Shown in pieces: positions 22,190 through 29,476 of a DNA stretch of 30,004 nucleotides (position 1 is the stretch's first letter; each line of letters opens with the position of its first letter). The stretch is from a virus, in the IMG/VR virus record IMGVR_UViG_3300032245_000505, positions 1 through 30,004 of that record; one strand, 5' to 3'. The position numbers and the translations under genes were made by a program. The notes beneath the pieces are model-generated. The model saw only the letters and a program-made list of their open reading frames with translations. It did no database searches and was not told the origin of the DNA.

Positions 22190-23629
22190 TCATCTGATTC
22201 TCCCTGCTTTGGCTGGTTCTTGTGCTACTTTTGGAATGTAAGCGTTACCCGATACAAATTTTGCGTATTGGTCAATGAACGTGAGGTGAACGTCACCCGT
22301 CTCTCCGTTTCGGTTTTTAACGAGCATCAGCGTTGCCACGCCGTCCAGTGCTACCCGCTCTTCGTCAGTCTCGGCAAAGTAAATCGGGCGGTGGAGTAGC
22401 CCGATATAGTCGGCGTCCTGCTCAATCGCACCCGACTCCCGTAAGTCAGACATTTTCGGGATGCCTCGCTTAGTGATCACCTCCGATGCCCTGTTGCCAG
22501 TTTTCCCCACTCGGCGGTCCGTAGATTGGCGGTTGAGTTGGCAAAGGGCAATGATCGGGATTTCGAGTTCCTTCGCCAGTGATTTGAGTCCCGCTGAGAT
22601 TTCCGCAATTTCCCGCTCCCTGTTGCCGTTGGCCTGTTTGGAGGTTGAACGCATGAGTTGGAGGTAATCGACAGCGATGATCTTCAAACCGTGCCGCCGC
22701 TTTTGTCTCCTAGCCTTGGATCTTAGTGACGTGATCGTAATGGATGGCGTGTCGTCGATCACAAGGCGCGAGTTTTTTATCCTCAGTGCTTCGCGCTGGA
22801 TTTTCTGCTGTTGCTCGGTTGTCAGTGTTCCTCCCATTGCCAGCGACCGTGAATTGATCTTTGCCATCGAATAGAGCATCCGGGAAACGAGGCTTTTGCG
22901 GGACATTTCGAGGCTGAAGATCATCGCGGGTTGCTCGCCCCACAAGCAAACGTCCTCGATCACGTTGCCCATGAACGCGCTCTTGCCCATGCTTGGCCTT
23001 GCCCCGATCACGAAAAGCTCGCCGTCCTTTAACCCGTCCGTCATCCGGTCGAGGTCGTCAAACCCGGTCATTAATCCGGGCGGCTTCCCTTTTCCGGCAA
23101 GTCGGTCTTCGATTTCAGCAACCACCTCGATGATCGCGGTTTTGACATTTCCGGTTTCCTGCTTTTCGCAATTCTCCCTGATGCCGCTTATTTGGGCCTC
23201 AGTTGCATCTAGAACGGCTTGCACGTCGTCCGGTGACTCATTCACCCGCTCAATGGTATCGGACGCGCTGGAGAGCAACTGACGAAGAATGAACTTCTCC
23301 TTCACGATTCGGAGATGCTGCCGGAAATGGCCGTGGGTTGTCGCGTAGGTGAAAATGCCGGTAATGCCCCCCAGCCCTCCAAAGTCGTTAATCCTGCCCC
23401 GATCGGTCATTCTTTGCACAAACTCGATCAGCTCGCAATGACCCTTCTCGTCGTTCATCTCGTGAAGCTCGTCGAAAATGAGCGAATGGGCAGGGATGTA
23501 GAAATGGTCGGAAATCAGTGATTCTTCGGCGGCGACCGCAAACCATTCTTGCGGGTCTTGGATCAGCGACGAAAGCAGGGACTTTTCAGCCTGGATCGCG
23601 TGGGGAAGTGGGTTGAGGTCTGGATTCAT
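22190..23629 (-). CDS. dnaB: Replicative DNA helicase, DnaB family
   Basis: A 479-residue hexameric helicase for unwinding at the phage replication fork. The N-terminal domain (about 1-105) begins LPHAIQAEKSLLSSLI. The RecA-like core has Walker A GARPSMGKS (209-217), catalytic Glu in SLEMS (239-243), Walker B AVDYLQL (319-325), ALCQLNR (361-367) and SDLRESGAIEQDAD (394-407). The stretch between the last two motifs is about a dozen residues longer than I recall for E. coli DnaB. It overlaps the initiator gene as ATGA, fitting an initiator/loader-helicase pair. No primase is visible in the window. Confidence 0.93.
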   Translation of the reverse strand: MNPDLNPLPHAIQAEKSLLSSLIQDPQEWFAVAAEESLISDHFYIPAHSLIFDELHEMNDEKGHCELIEFVQRMTDRGRINDFGGLGGITGIFTYATTHGHFRQHLRIVKEKFILRQLLSSASDTIERVNESPDDVQAVLDATEAQISGIRENCEKQETGNVKTAIIEVVAEIEDRLAGKGKPPGLMTGFDDLDRMTDGLKDGELFVIGARPSMGKSAFMGNVIEDVCLWGEQPAMIFSLEMSRKSLVSRMLYSMAKINSRSLAMGGTLTTEQQQKIQREALRIKNSRLVIDDTPSITITSLRSKARRQKRRHGLKIIAVDYLQLMRSTSKQANGNREREIAEISAGLKSLAKELEIPIIALCQLNRQSTDRRVGKTGNRASEVITKRGIPKMSDLRESGAIEQDADYIGLLHRPIYFAETDEERVALDGVATLMLVKNRNGETGDVHLTFIDQYAKFVSGNAYIPKVAQEPAKAGRIR

Positions 23630-24387
23630 GGATTGTCGATGAAGTAGAGGGTGGCTTTGTCAATTTCGCCGTTCCAGTGGTTCAGCAGGGTTTCGATGGT
23701 TCTTCGTCGGTAGTCCTCTCCTTTGGGAATCTCGACGTTGTAAAATCGACGGAGCAGGTCGATTGCTTCCGTGTCGGGTTGGAGAGACTCAAGCTGCAAT
23801 GCCTCGGCAACAGTCCACCGGGTTGATGGTCTACGGCCAAGAATTGCGCCAACGTCATTCATGGTGGGGGTGTTGGCTTCCATCTGCTGGGTCTTTTGCT
23901 TTGATGGGGTGAACTTGCGCCATTCTGGACGGATTCCAACAAATGGCCCGTCTTGCTCTTCTACCTCTTCTGTACCATTACCTTTACCTATACCTATACC
24001 TATGGGGCTTGGAAGCCCCTTGGAAGCCCCTTTGGGGATTAGGGGTTTTACCTCCTTGAATCTGGCGGATTGATCGACAAGAAAACCGATGATTTGCCGA
24101 TGCGCCGGATTGGCCGGATTGAGTCGATCATTCTTCTGATGCTTGAGGAAATTCTTCACCCAGCACCATCCTCCGCGCTCCACAATGCCCCTTTCAAGCC
24201 CCTTCAAAGCCCCTTCTATGTGCCTTGAATCTAGCTTTGTGTGGAACTGAACTGAATCCATATCGACCTCCCAAAAACCGGCATTGTCGCAGCGGTCGAT
24301 GATGTAGAGGAATACGAGCTTATGCGCCCCGGCTAATCCTCGAAACCAAGGATCATCCCATTTTTGAGTTTCCGTGAAACGGCGCAT
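23626..24387 (-). CDS. Phage replication initiator / helicase loader
   Basis: A 253-residue protein. The first 100 residues have the winged-helix pattern of phage replication proteins (RRFTETQKWDDPWFRGLAGAH, then LVFLYIIDRCDNAGFWEVD). A Gly-Ile linker (residues 129-138, IGIGIGKGNG) leads to an acidic segment and a C-terminal helical domain (residues 170-253) that may contact DnaB. Lambda O and similar initiators have this plan, with origin DNA bound by the first domain. The gene's own DNA contains two clusters of 11-bp repeats, so it probably holds the origin. It lies directly upstream of dnaB and overlaps it by four bases. Its start overlaps the HNH stop as TAATG. Confidence 0.8.
   Translation of the reverse strand: MRRFTETQKWDDPWFRGLAGAHKLVFLYIIDRCDNAGFWEVDMDSVQFHTKLDSRHIEGALKGLERGIVERGGWCWVKNFLKHQKNDRLNPANPAHRQIIGFLVDQSARFKEVKPLIPKGASKGLPSPIGIGIGKGNGTEEVEEQDGPFVGIRPEWRKFTPSKQKTQQMEANTPTMNDVGAILGRRPSTRWTVAEALQLESLQPDTEAIDLLRRFYNVEIPKGEDYRRRTIETLLNHWNGEIDKATLYFIDNP
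23980..24037. repeat. Origin candidate A: hexamer tract and 11-bp GCCCCTT repeats
   Basis: Four ACCTWT hexamers in tandem (23980-24003) are followed by a perfect palindrome GGGGCTT-GG-AAGCCCC (24004-24019) and two tandem TTGGAAGCCCC units (24009-24030, period 11), ending CCCCTTTGGGG. They encode the linker of the initiator protein, as lambda iterons do in gene O. Because 11 is not a multiple of three, the DNA repeat does not come from a protein repeat. Confidence 0.6.
24187..24219. repeat. Origin candidate B: three 11-bp GCCCCTT repeats
   Basis: Three contiguous 11-bp units begin with GCCCCTT: GCCCCTTTCAA, GCCCCTTCAAA and GCCCCTTCTAT. They share core and period with the cluster at 24004-24037, about 150 bp away. 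The reading frame differs in each unit, so coding constraint does not explain the repeat. Confidence 0.6.
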
Positions 24388-24857
24388 TACTTTTGTTCCT
24401 CCCGTTCAAAGATACCCTTCAAGTCCCCAAAGAAATTCTTCAATTCCTCATCGGTTGCCTCCCCGTCCCATTCGGGATCATGCTCCTCAAGATTGTCTTT
24501 AGGTCCGTCGTTGGAAGTGTCAAATTTGAGCGCGGAAAGCTCCAGTTTGCCCGAATTTGCGAGCATCATTGACATCGCGCAAATGTCTCTTGGATGAATC
24601 GACGCGATCATCCGGTAAAGTTCCTCGCGTTCCCATTCGGCCCGACCGTGGCAGGTCTCGCAAAGAACGTGAAGGGTCTTCTGCGGGTAACTCCATGGCG
24701 TCGCGCCTTTCCGGTAGTAGCCGTGATGCACCTGGAGGTTGTTTTTCTTGTCGCCACACCATGAGCAAGTCCATTCAGCTTTTTCTAGGCACTTGAGGCG
24801 AAGTCGCTGCCATCGCGGGTCGCGTAGCTTTTCGATGTAGGTTCGGTATGTTCCCAT
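24387..24857 (-). CDS. HNH endonuclease
   Basis: A 156-residue HNH nuclease. Zinc-binding pairs CSWC (31-34) and CETCH (66-70) flank the HH of the HNH core (QVHHGYY, 42-48). The C-terminal half (80-156) is acidic and helical and not recognised. Phage HNH proteins act as homing nucleases or, when near the terminase, help packaging; here the neighbour is the replication initiator, with which it overlaps as TAATG. The ATG at 24857 follows directly on a T-rich terminator tail, so its expression may depend on read-through or on antitermination. Confidence 0.85.
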   Translation of the reverse strand: MGTYRTYIEKLRDPRWQRLRLKCLEKAEWTCSWCGDKKNNLQVHHGYYRKGATPWSYPQKTLHVLCETCHGRAEWEREELYRMIASIHPRDICAMSMMLANSGKLELSALKFDTSNDGPKDNLEEHDPEWDGEATDEELKNFFGDLKGIFEREEQK

Positions 24858-24863
24858 AAAAAC

Positions 24864-24924
24864 AAAAAACCCGCCCGGATTGCAGCCGACACCCTAGCAA
24901 GCTAGGCACTGCGCCCCGGACGGG
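24864..24924 (-). terminator. Long-stem terminator abutting the HNH start
   Basis: On the minus strand CCCGTCCGG pairs with CCGGGCGGG (9 bp, one wobble) and runs into six T, a G and five T, after which the HNH ATG begins. Nested pairs (GCAG with CTGC, CCTAG with CTAGG) extend the stem. An alternative small hairpin (CCCC-GTCC-GGGG) would break the main stem. An attenuator is therefore possible. Confidence 0.75.
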
Positions 24925-24945
24925 GAAAATAAATTGGTGGTGTGA

Positions 24946-24970
24946 AAGGAACAGGTGTCTGCCGTTCCTT
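24946..24970 (-). other. 7-bp inverted repeat AAGGAAC-N11-GTTCCTT
   Basis: A perfect inverted repeat in the leader between the composite element and the terminator. It could form a hairpin in the HNH leader RNA or serve as a protein site. Nothing else identifies it. Confidence 0.4.
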
Positions 24971-24977
24971 GCTGGCG

Positions 24978-25008
24978 AAACTTTGCCCTTTTTAGGCTAC
25001 TTTGTCAA
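24978..25008 (-). promoter_or_regulatory. ACTTTG/TTTAGGC/ACTTTG composite element
   Basis: The plus-strand reading gives ACTTTG (24980-24985), TTTAGGC (24991-24997) and ACTTTG (24999-25004), the same parts as in the elements before the portal and protease genes, though here the ACTTTG copies are direct repeats. On the minus strand a perfect TTGACA (-35-like) overlaps the element but no good -10 box follows at 17 bases. A promoter for HNH, initiator and dnaB is likely in this area. Confidence 0.4.
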
Positions 25009-25032
25009 TAGATCTGTTTTAATATCCCTGCC

Positions 25033-25111
25033 TCCGCTGCCGCCCTCCCGGCCCTTCTAAGATTAGGCGAGCGGTCAGCGGATGGCGCGACTCGTCGGCA
25101 CACGCCGGGAG
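25033..25111. ncRNA. Possible pseudoknotted RNA
   Basis: TCCGCTG (25033-25039) pairs with CAGCGGA (25076-25082), and CTCCCGGC (25045-25052) pairs with GCCGGGAG (25104-25111). The two perfect helices interleave, forming an H-type pseudoknot on either strand. It lies just after the helicase-methyltransferase stop. The strand order on the plus strand is like that of HDV-type ribozymes, but the spacer of five bases and the lack of a clear catalytic core argue against calling it one. Confidence 0.35.
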
Positions 25112-25126
25112 CCTGGGGAAAGTTAT

Positions 25127-27640
25127 TCAAAGAGCGGAGGCGAGATCGAATAAGGTTGGAACGCAAACCTCATTCTCGGCCATCTCACAATAGCCGACTG
25201 CATTTTTCCAATACTCCTCATTCAGTTCAGTCATCCACCCTTTGCGCTCCATTTTGATAGCCTGGAACGGGACGCTTCCGATGCCTCCGAACGGATCATA
25301 AACGATCTCGCCCTTGTTGCTGTAGCGCGTGATCAGTCGTTTGATAATGTCAAGCTGAAGCGGGCAGACGTGGTTTTCCTGATTGCGGCGTGTTTGCTCG
25401 CTGTTCAGTGTCCGCATGCGGGCAATGTCGGTCCAGATGTCCTTGTTGCGCGAGATCGCAGGGAAGAGCATAAATGATGATGGCAACTTTCCGATGCCTT
25501 CCAGCGCTTTTGCTAGCTGCGCGTGTTGCTCATGGCTGTAGCCGCCTTGCTTACTGTATTCGATCCAGAGTGCCTTGATTGCCTCGTGGCTCATGTGCTT
25601 CATGATCTCAGGATCAGGCAAGCGATTGCCGTTGGAGCGCCACAATCCGGCCGCGTCAAGTTGCCAGTCGGCTCGGGTGTATTCTTCTTTGGGTTTGCTC
25701 ACCGGGATGTCCGCGTAGCCATTCGATTGATCGCTCGGTAGCTTTCGGAAAACCAATACATATTCGGGCATCCCTGCGCCCATCTTGGAGCTGTCCTTGG
25801 CATTCTCAGACCATCCTAAGCGGTAGGTTTGATTATTCTCGCGCACCACATCGGTGTCGATTGTGATGCGGGCAATGAGTCTAAACCCTGCGCTTCTGAA
25901 TGCTGCTGTGGTCATATCGGAAAACGGATCGACGGTTGGGAATCCGTCGCCGGTCACGTTACCGAATCGGATGCGATCCTTTACATGGATTGCCGCGATT
26001 CGACCAGGTTTTAGGACTTTCAAAAGCTGCGGACATAAGTGGTCCATCTGCTTGAAAAACTCTTCGTTGTCGGAATTGTGTCCAAAATCGTTGAAGCTGG
26101 GCGAATACTCATATTGATTCCCGAACGGAATGGACGTGCAAATCATGTCGACCTGATTGTCTTCCCAGTCCATGAGTTCCAAGGTGCAATCGTTTCGGAT
26201 TGCCTTGAACATGTTGCTTTTGATTTCTGTGCGCTCGCCACCGGTGAGCATTGTTCTGATTAGTTCCATTGAGTTGTGAGTTGATAGTTTGTATTCTTGC
26301 ATGATCGCGGTCATTTTCTTTTGCAGCTCCTCATGGCGCGACCATTTCGCCTTGAGTTCTTCCACGATGGCATCTTCGGATTCCATGTGGATGATGTGAA
26401 TGTTTACTTGTTCCGGCTGTTGGAAACGGTGGATTCGGTGGATAGCCTGAATGAAGTCGTTGAACTTGTAGCCGACTCCAAGAAAGATCGCATCGGAACA
26501 ATGCCGTTGGAAGTTGCAGCCTGACCCGGCAATGATCGGCTTTGTTGCAAGAATCCGATATTCCCCACGAGAAAACCCCATGATGAGTTCCTCACGCTTT
26601 TCCAAGTCCTGCGACCCGTAAACCGTCTTGGCTTCCGGTATTTGCTTTTCGATGGCGTCACGTTCCGATTCAAGGTCGTGCCAAACAAGCCAGTGCCGTT
26701 CAAGTCCATTGTCGTCAATTAGCTCTTTGGCTCGCTCGATGCGCTTTTTGATCGTTGCTCGTTTGGTTTCGGCTGAATCTTTTAGACCGATTGACTGATC
26801 GTTCAAGAGCTGCGCTTGTCCCCATGAATCGACTTTTGACCATGCTTGCGTGTGATCATCTTGGAGCCGGTGCCATTGCACGTTTATTGCTGGCAGGTCA
26901 TATCCGCTGTCAAAATAACCGAGGTCGGACGGACGTTGAATGAATGCGGCCCATGATGCCAGCCATAGCCAGAATTGCTTTTCCATGTGTGGATAAAGCG
27001 TAAGGTTGTTGGCTTGGCTGGAATCACGCTGAAAAAATCTGGTAAGAGCTTCACCGGTATCCATGATGCCAAGGAAGCCTCCGTAGTGGATCAATTCTTT
27101 GTAGCGGTTAGGCGATGGCGTTGCCGTGAATACAAAACGATACGGCACGGCCTTGAACAGCGGAAGGAACGTCTGATAGGTCTTGGAACCGAACGAGCGC
27201 AACACGCTAGCTTCGTCCATTCCGACGCCTTGAAATCCGTTCACGTCAATCTTGCCATCTCGGACTGATTCGTAATTCGTGACGTAAATTCCAGGTTGAT
27301 CAATCTCCTCATTTCGACGGATGAACTTTAGATTCATCCCCATTGCCGGCCCATCCGATTGAGTGAACTCTTGCCTCACTCCAAGGGGGCAAATAATCAG
27401 GAACGATCCGTTGGTCTTTTCGCAAACCCACTTTGCAAGTTGCAAATGCATGCGCGTCTTTCCAAGTCCAAAGCTGGCAAAAATTGCGCGACGACCGCCA
27501 CGGATTGCCCATTCGCAAATATCCATTTGATGAGGAAAAAGCGAATGATGGCAAGGTGATGGCGGATCGAATCCGCTGACCTCGGCTTGAGGGACTTTCC
27601 CAAGCAGGAAGTCGATGTAGTCTTGTTTTTCGGTGCTCAT
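25127..27640 (-). CDS. SF2 helicase - DNA methyltransferase fusion
   Basis: An 837-residue two-part protein. The helicase part (about 30-450) has Walker A FGLGKT (57-62), MDEAS (141-145), FTATPS (171-176) and QAIHRIHR (398-405), as in SNF2-like SF2 ATPases. The methyltransferase part (about 475-837) has TSIPF (502-506, the catalytic motif IV), HVCPLQ (757-762) and DPFGGIG (782-788, SAM-binding motif I), giving the beta-class order IV then I for N6-adenine or N4-cytosine methylation. I recall similar phage fusions carrying TSIPF, so this form is not a defect. It may protect phage DNA from host restriction. The ATG at 27640 is preferred over one at 27730, because the longer form would read through the terminator hairpin. 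Confidence 0.85.
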   Translation of the reverse strand: MSTEKQDYIDFLLGKVPQAEVSGFDPPSPCHHSLFPHQMDICEWAIRGGRRAIFASFGLGKTRMHLQLAKWVCEKTNGSFLIICPLGVRQEFTQSDGPAMGMNLKFIRRNEEIDQPGIYVTNYESVRDGKIDVNGFQGVGMDEASVLRSFGSKTYQTFLPLFKAVPYRFVFTATPSPNRYKELIHYGGFLGIMDTGEALTRFFQRDSSQANNLTLYPHMEKQFWLWLASWAAFIQRPSDLGYFDSGYDLPAINVQWHRLQDDHTQAWSKVDSWGQAQLLNDQSIGLKDSAETKRATIKKRIERAKELIDDNGLERHWLVWHDLESERDAIEKQIPEAKTVYGSQDLEKREELIMGFSRGEYRILATKPIIAGSGCNFQRHCSDAIFLGVGYKFNDFIQAIHRIHRFQQPEQVNIHIIHMESEDAIVEELKAKWSRHEELQKKMTAIMQEYKLSTHNSMELIRTMLTGGERTEIKSNMFKAIRNDCTLELMDWEDNQVDMICTSIPFGNQYEYSPSFNDFGHNSDNEEFFKQMDHLCPQLLKVLKPGRIAAIHVKDRIRFGNVTGDGFPTVDPFSDMTTAAFRSAGFRLIARITIDTDVVRENNQTYRLGWSENAKDSSKMGAGMPEYVLVFRKLPSDQSNGYADIPVSKPKEEYTRADWQLDAAGLWRSNGNRLPDPEIMKHMSHEAIKALWIEYSKQGGYSHEQHAQLAKALEGIGKLPSSFMLFPAISRNKDIWTDIARMRTLNSEQTRRNQENHVCPLQLDIIKRLITRYSNKGEIVYDPFGGIGSVPFQAIKMERKGWMTELNEEYWKNAVGYCEMAENEVCVPTLFDLASAL

Positions 27641-27650
27641 ATTTTTAGGC

Positions 27651-27708
27651 AAAAAAAGGCCCACCTGAAGTCGTCCCCGCTCGGAAATCCGAACGGCATC
27701 AGGCGGGC
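27651..27708 (-). terminator. Two-part hairpin terminator just before the helicase-methyltransferase gene
   Basis: On the minus strand GCCCGCCTGA pairs with TCAGGTGGGC (10 bp) around an inner perfect 8-bp hairpin (CCGTTCGG-ATTT-CCGAGCGG), followed by seven T. The start codon at 27640 lies 10 bases after the T run, leaving no space for a separate promoter. Read-through control is likely. GCCTAAA, part of the recurring late motif, lies between T run and ATG. Confidence 0.8.
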
Positions 27709-27780
27709 AAAGTTGTTTGTTGGTTGTCATCGGGACGAACGATGCGGCCTCAAATTGGCCGGGATTCGGGAAAGGTCAAA

Positions 27781-28101
27781 CTAAAAAGGGATATCGCTTT
27801 GATCATCATTCGGATCCGGCTCATAGCCACTTTTCGGCGGCGTAGGTGGTGCCGTCGCGGTTTTCGGCATCACGGTGCGGCCTGGTGCCGTGTTGACATG
27901 CTTCCAGTTGCCAATGATCGGCCCTTTCTGACCGGCTTCCCGGCGTTCCTTTCCGATGTCCTGGACGATAAATCCCGCATTTCCGTATTGATCAATCCCG
28001 TCTTTGTTGTCCATCAGGGTAAGATCGAGATACGTTCCTTTCGCGCCTTCAAACATGGCGGATTTGTCGATTTTCTTAACGTCAATTTTCAGTCGTTGCA
28101 T
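27781..28101 (-). CDS. SSB-like protein with acidic IPF tail
   Basis: A 106-residue protein. The body (KIDVKKIDKSAMFEGAKGTYLDLTL, then YGNAGFIVQDIGKERREAG) matches small phage proteins that accompany replication genes, with a KG.YLDLTL strand. The C-terminal 25 residues are a Pro/Asp-rich linker ending DDQSDIPF, the tail by which SSB proteins bind partners such as exonuclease I and PriA. I infer single-stranded DNA binding in replication and recombination. It lies between the C5 methyltransferase and the helicase fusion. The leader is A/C rich (CACCAACACACAACACA) without a Shine-Dalgarno sequence. The 50-base gap after it has a GGCC-N7-GGCC hairpin. Confidence 0.75.
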   Translation of the reverse strand: MQRLKIDVKKIDKSAMFEGAKGTYLDLTLMDNKDGIDQYGNAGFIVQDIGKERREAGQKGPIIGNWKHVNTAPGRTVMPKTATAPPTPPKSGYEPDPNDDQSDIPF

Positions 28102-28125
28102 TGTGTTGTGTGTTGGTGAGATTGT

Positions 28126-28770
28126 TTAGAAGAAAGATTTAGACCATTGATCGGCCATCGCTTTAGCAATTCCGGCATAGGTCGTTGATCGGAGTTTCCA
28201 CCTATCAGCAGACGGCGGCATCTTGAAGATTCGTTGCTCTCGGCCTTCCATGATTTCCGTGGGTTCCAGCTTCGGTAGGTTCTTGAGCCAGAGGCACGTT
28301 GCCTTTGTCTCGCCATGGCCGAACTGCCACGGCTGAATGATTTGATCCGGCTTGCGCCAGATTGAGGACATGATGCACACCGGGTTTTCGATGGCGATCC
28401 GGGGAATTGGTGAGCGTGCCAGCATCATGAAGAAGCTCACGGCGCTTTGCTGTCGCCCATCCTTGCGCTTCTCCTGGAAGTGCTTCGCGCCACTTACTGA
28501 CAAATGCGTGCAGGGCGGGTGCGCGATCATCAAGTCCCATAGGTAGTCCATCACGTCCCGAACGTCTCCGCAGTAGTGCGGCCCATCGGCATCCGTTGGC
28601 AGCAGATCGCAGCTCATCGCCTCATGTCCCCGCGCCAAGAACGCATCCCTGACAGCACCGGAATACTCGCACGCCACTAATACCCGAAGAGGATGAACAA
28701 GACCTTGCTCACAACCTCTGATAGCGGTCGAGTCAAGGACGAGTTCGGGCTGTAATTGGTTGGCGTGCAT
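28126..28770 (-). CDS. Cytosine-C5 DNA methyltransferase, short phage form
   Basis: A 214-residue enzyme that transfers methyl from SAM to cytosine C5. Motif I is VLVACEYSGAVRDAF (30-44), the catalytic Pro-Cys lies in AHPPCTHLS (83-91, Cys87), ENP (128-130) is motif VI, and IAKAMADQW (201-209) is the closing helix. It is much shorter than typical enzymes of this class and has almost no space for a target recognition domain, so specificity may be relaxed or supplied by another protein. The ATG at 28770 follows the RuvC stop by 11 bases; a longer frame would overlap RuvC. It may block host restriction. Confidence 0.85.
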   Translation of the reverse strand: MHANQLQPELVLDSTAIRGCEQGLVHPLRVLVACEYSGAVRDAFLARGHEAMSCDLLPTDADGPHYCGDVRDVMDYLWDLMIAHPPCTHLSVSGAKHFQEKRKDGRQQSAVSFFMMLARSPIPRIAIENPVCIMSSIWRKPDQIIQPWQFGHGETKATCLWLKNLPKLEPTEIMEGREQRIFKMPPSADRWKLRSTTYAGIAKAMADQWSKSFF

Positions 28771-28781
28771 GGCTTCAAGCG

Positions 28782-29276
28782 TTACAGATTGCAGATTCGT
28801 GCGTATTCCGCGATCAAAGCCGCATCGATCATTCCGTCGTGAGGCTTGGTGCATCGAGGCGATGCGAGCCATGTTTCATCGGGCCAGAGTTGACGAGCCT
28901 TGAGCAAGGCCGCTGGTTTCGTGTCACCCTTAGCGCATCCCGGCAGCATCTTTTTTTGCCATGTCTGCGGCGCGATCCGGTGATGGCGGATTGCTTTGCT
29001 TTCAAGCACACCTCGAATGGCCCCGTAGCTGTCCCACATTGAGCAAAGTGCCTGTGCGCCGGGCGAGTGCTTTCCAGGGGTTTCGAGGATCACGGTAGAG
29101 GAGCTAAGGTCAAATTGAGAGAGCCAGCGCATGATCTCCCACGCATCGACCTCGTTGCCTTTGGACTTGCCCCTTGTCGGCATCGGAATTCCGGCAATCG
29201 GCGGTCCTGGGTGATCGGAGAGCGCGACAAGGCCGCCGGTTAAACCATTGTCGATGCCGACGTAAAGTTGGCTCAT
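28782..29276 (-). CDS. RuvC-type Holliday junction resolvase
   Basis: A 164-residue RNase H-fold nuclease. The metal-binding acids appear in order: Asp9 in YVGIDNGLTGG, Glu65 in VILETPG, and HDGMIDAALIAEY (147-159) with Asp148 and Asp151. It would cut four-way junctions or branched DNA, tidying replication intermediates before packaging. The ATG at 29276 is chosen because it overlaps the zinc-ribbon stop as ATGA. All acidic residues are present, so activity is expected. A DnaQ-like or packaging-linked nuclease is less likely. Confidence 0.85.
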   Translation of the reverse strand: MSQLYVGIDNGLTGGLVALSDHPGPPIAGIPMPTRGKSKGNEVDAWEIMRWLSQFDLSSSTVILETPGKHSPGAQALCSMWDSYGAIRGVLESKAIRHHRIAPQTWQKKMLPGCAKGDTKPAALLKARQLWPDETWLASPRCTKPHDGMIDAALIAEYARICNL

Positions 29277-29476
29277 AATCGGTTGATTTGTTCGGGTGTA
29301 AGTTTCGCTCCGCAATCAATGCAAACCCAGGGCTTTCCATCACCTTGTGGCCGTGGCGTCCCGTGCTTGCACACTGGACAATCTGGCAGTCCGCTCAGAT
29401 CAATCGGCGCGTAAAAACCGTGACCTGCTGGCGAGTCGGCATCTTTCCATATTCCGGTTTGAGGTTGGTGGATCAT
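29273..29476 (-). CDS. Small zinc-ribbon protein
   Basis: A 67-residue protein with two Cys pairs, CPVC (33-36) and CIDC (52-55), spaced as in a zinc ribbon, and a short C-terminal helix (LTPEQINRL). The function is unknown; nucleic-acid or protein binding is typical for such ribbons. ATGA overlaps link it to both neighbours. It has no membrane segment. Confidence 0.75.
   Translation of the reverse strand: MIHQPQTGIWKDADSPAGHGFYAPIDLSGLPDCPVCKHGTPRPQGDGKPWVCIDCGAKLTPEQINRL

Larger units (their letters stand above)
24858..25126. other. Structured 269-bp gap between the helicase-methyltransferase and HNH genes
   Basis: No gene is supported. In minus-strand order it holds a possible pseudoknot (25033-25111), an ACTTTG/GCCTAA element (24978-25008), a perfect 7-bp hairpin AAGGAAC/GTTCCTT with an 11-base loop (24946-24970) and a terminator (24864-24924) that abuts the HNH start. 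This density is unusual in a sequence whose other genes mostly overlap. Confidence 0.6.

Noticed and set aside
25084-25101. Hammerhead-like core CCGACGAGTCGC on the minus strand
   Set aside because: The essential CUGAnGA and GAAA boxes are not both present and stems do not fit.
25033-25111. HDV-like ribozyme on the plus strand
   Set aside because: The helix order fits but the first junction is too long, no clear catalytic C region is seen, and nothing on the plus strand is transcribed as far as I can tell. Kept only as a possible pseudoknot.
25127-27640. Inactive methyltransferase because motif IV reads TSIPF instead of TSPPF
   Set aside because: I recall related phage fusions with the same TSIPF form, and motif I is intact, so it is probably a subfamily trait.
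27641-27730. Upstream ATG at 27730 as the start of the helicase-methyltransferase
   Set aside because: It would place the whole terminator hairpin and T run inside the coding sequence; the ATG at 27640 gives a normal N-terminus.
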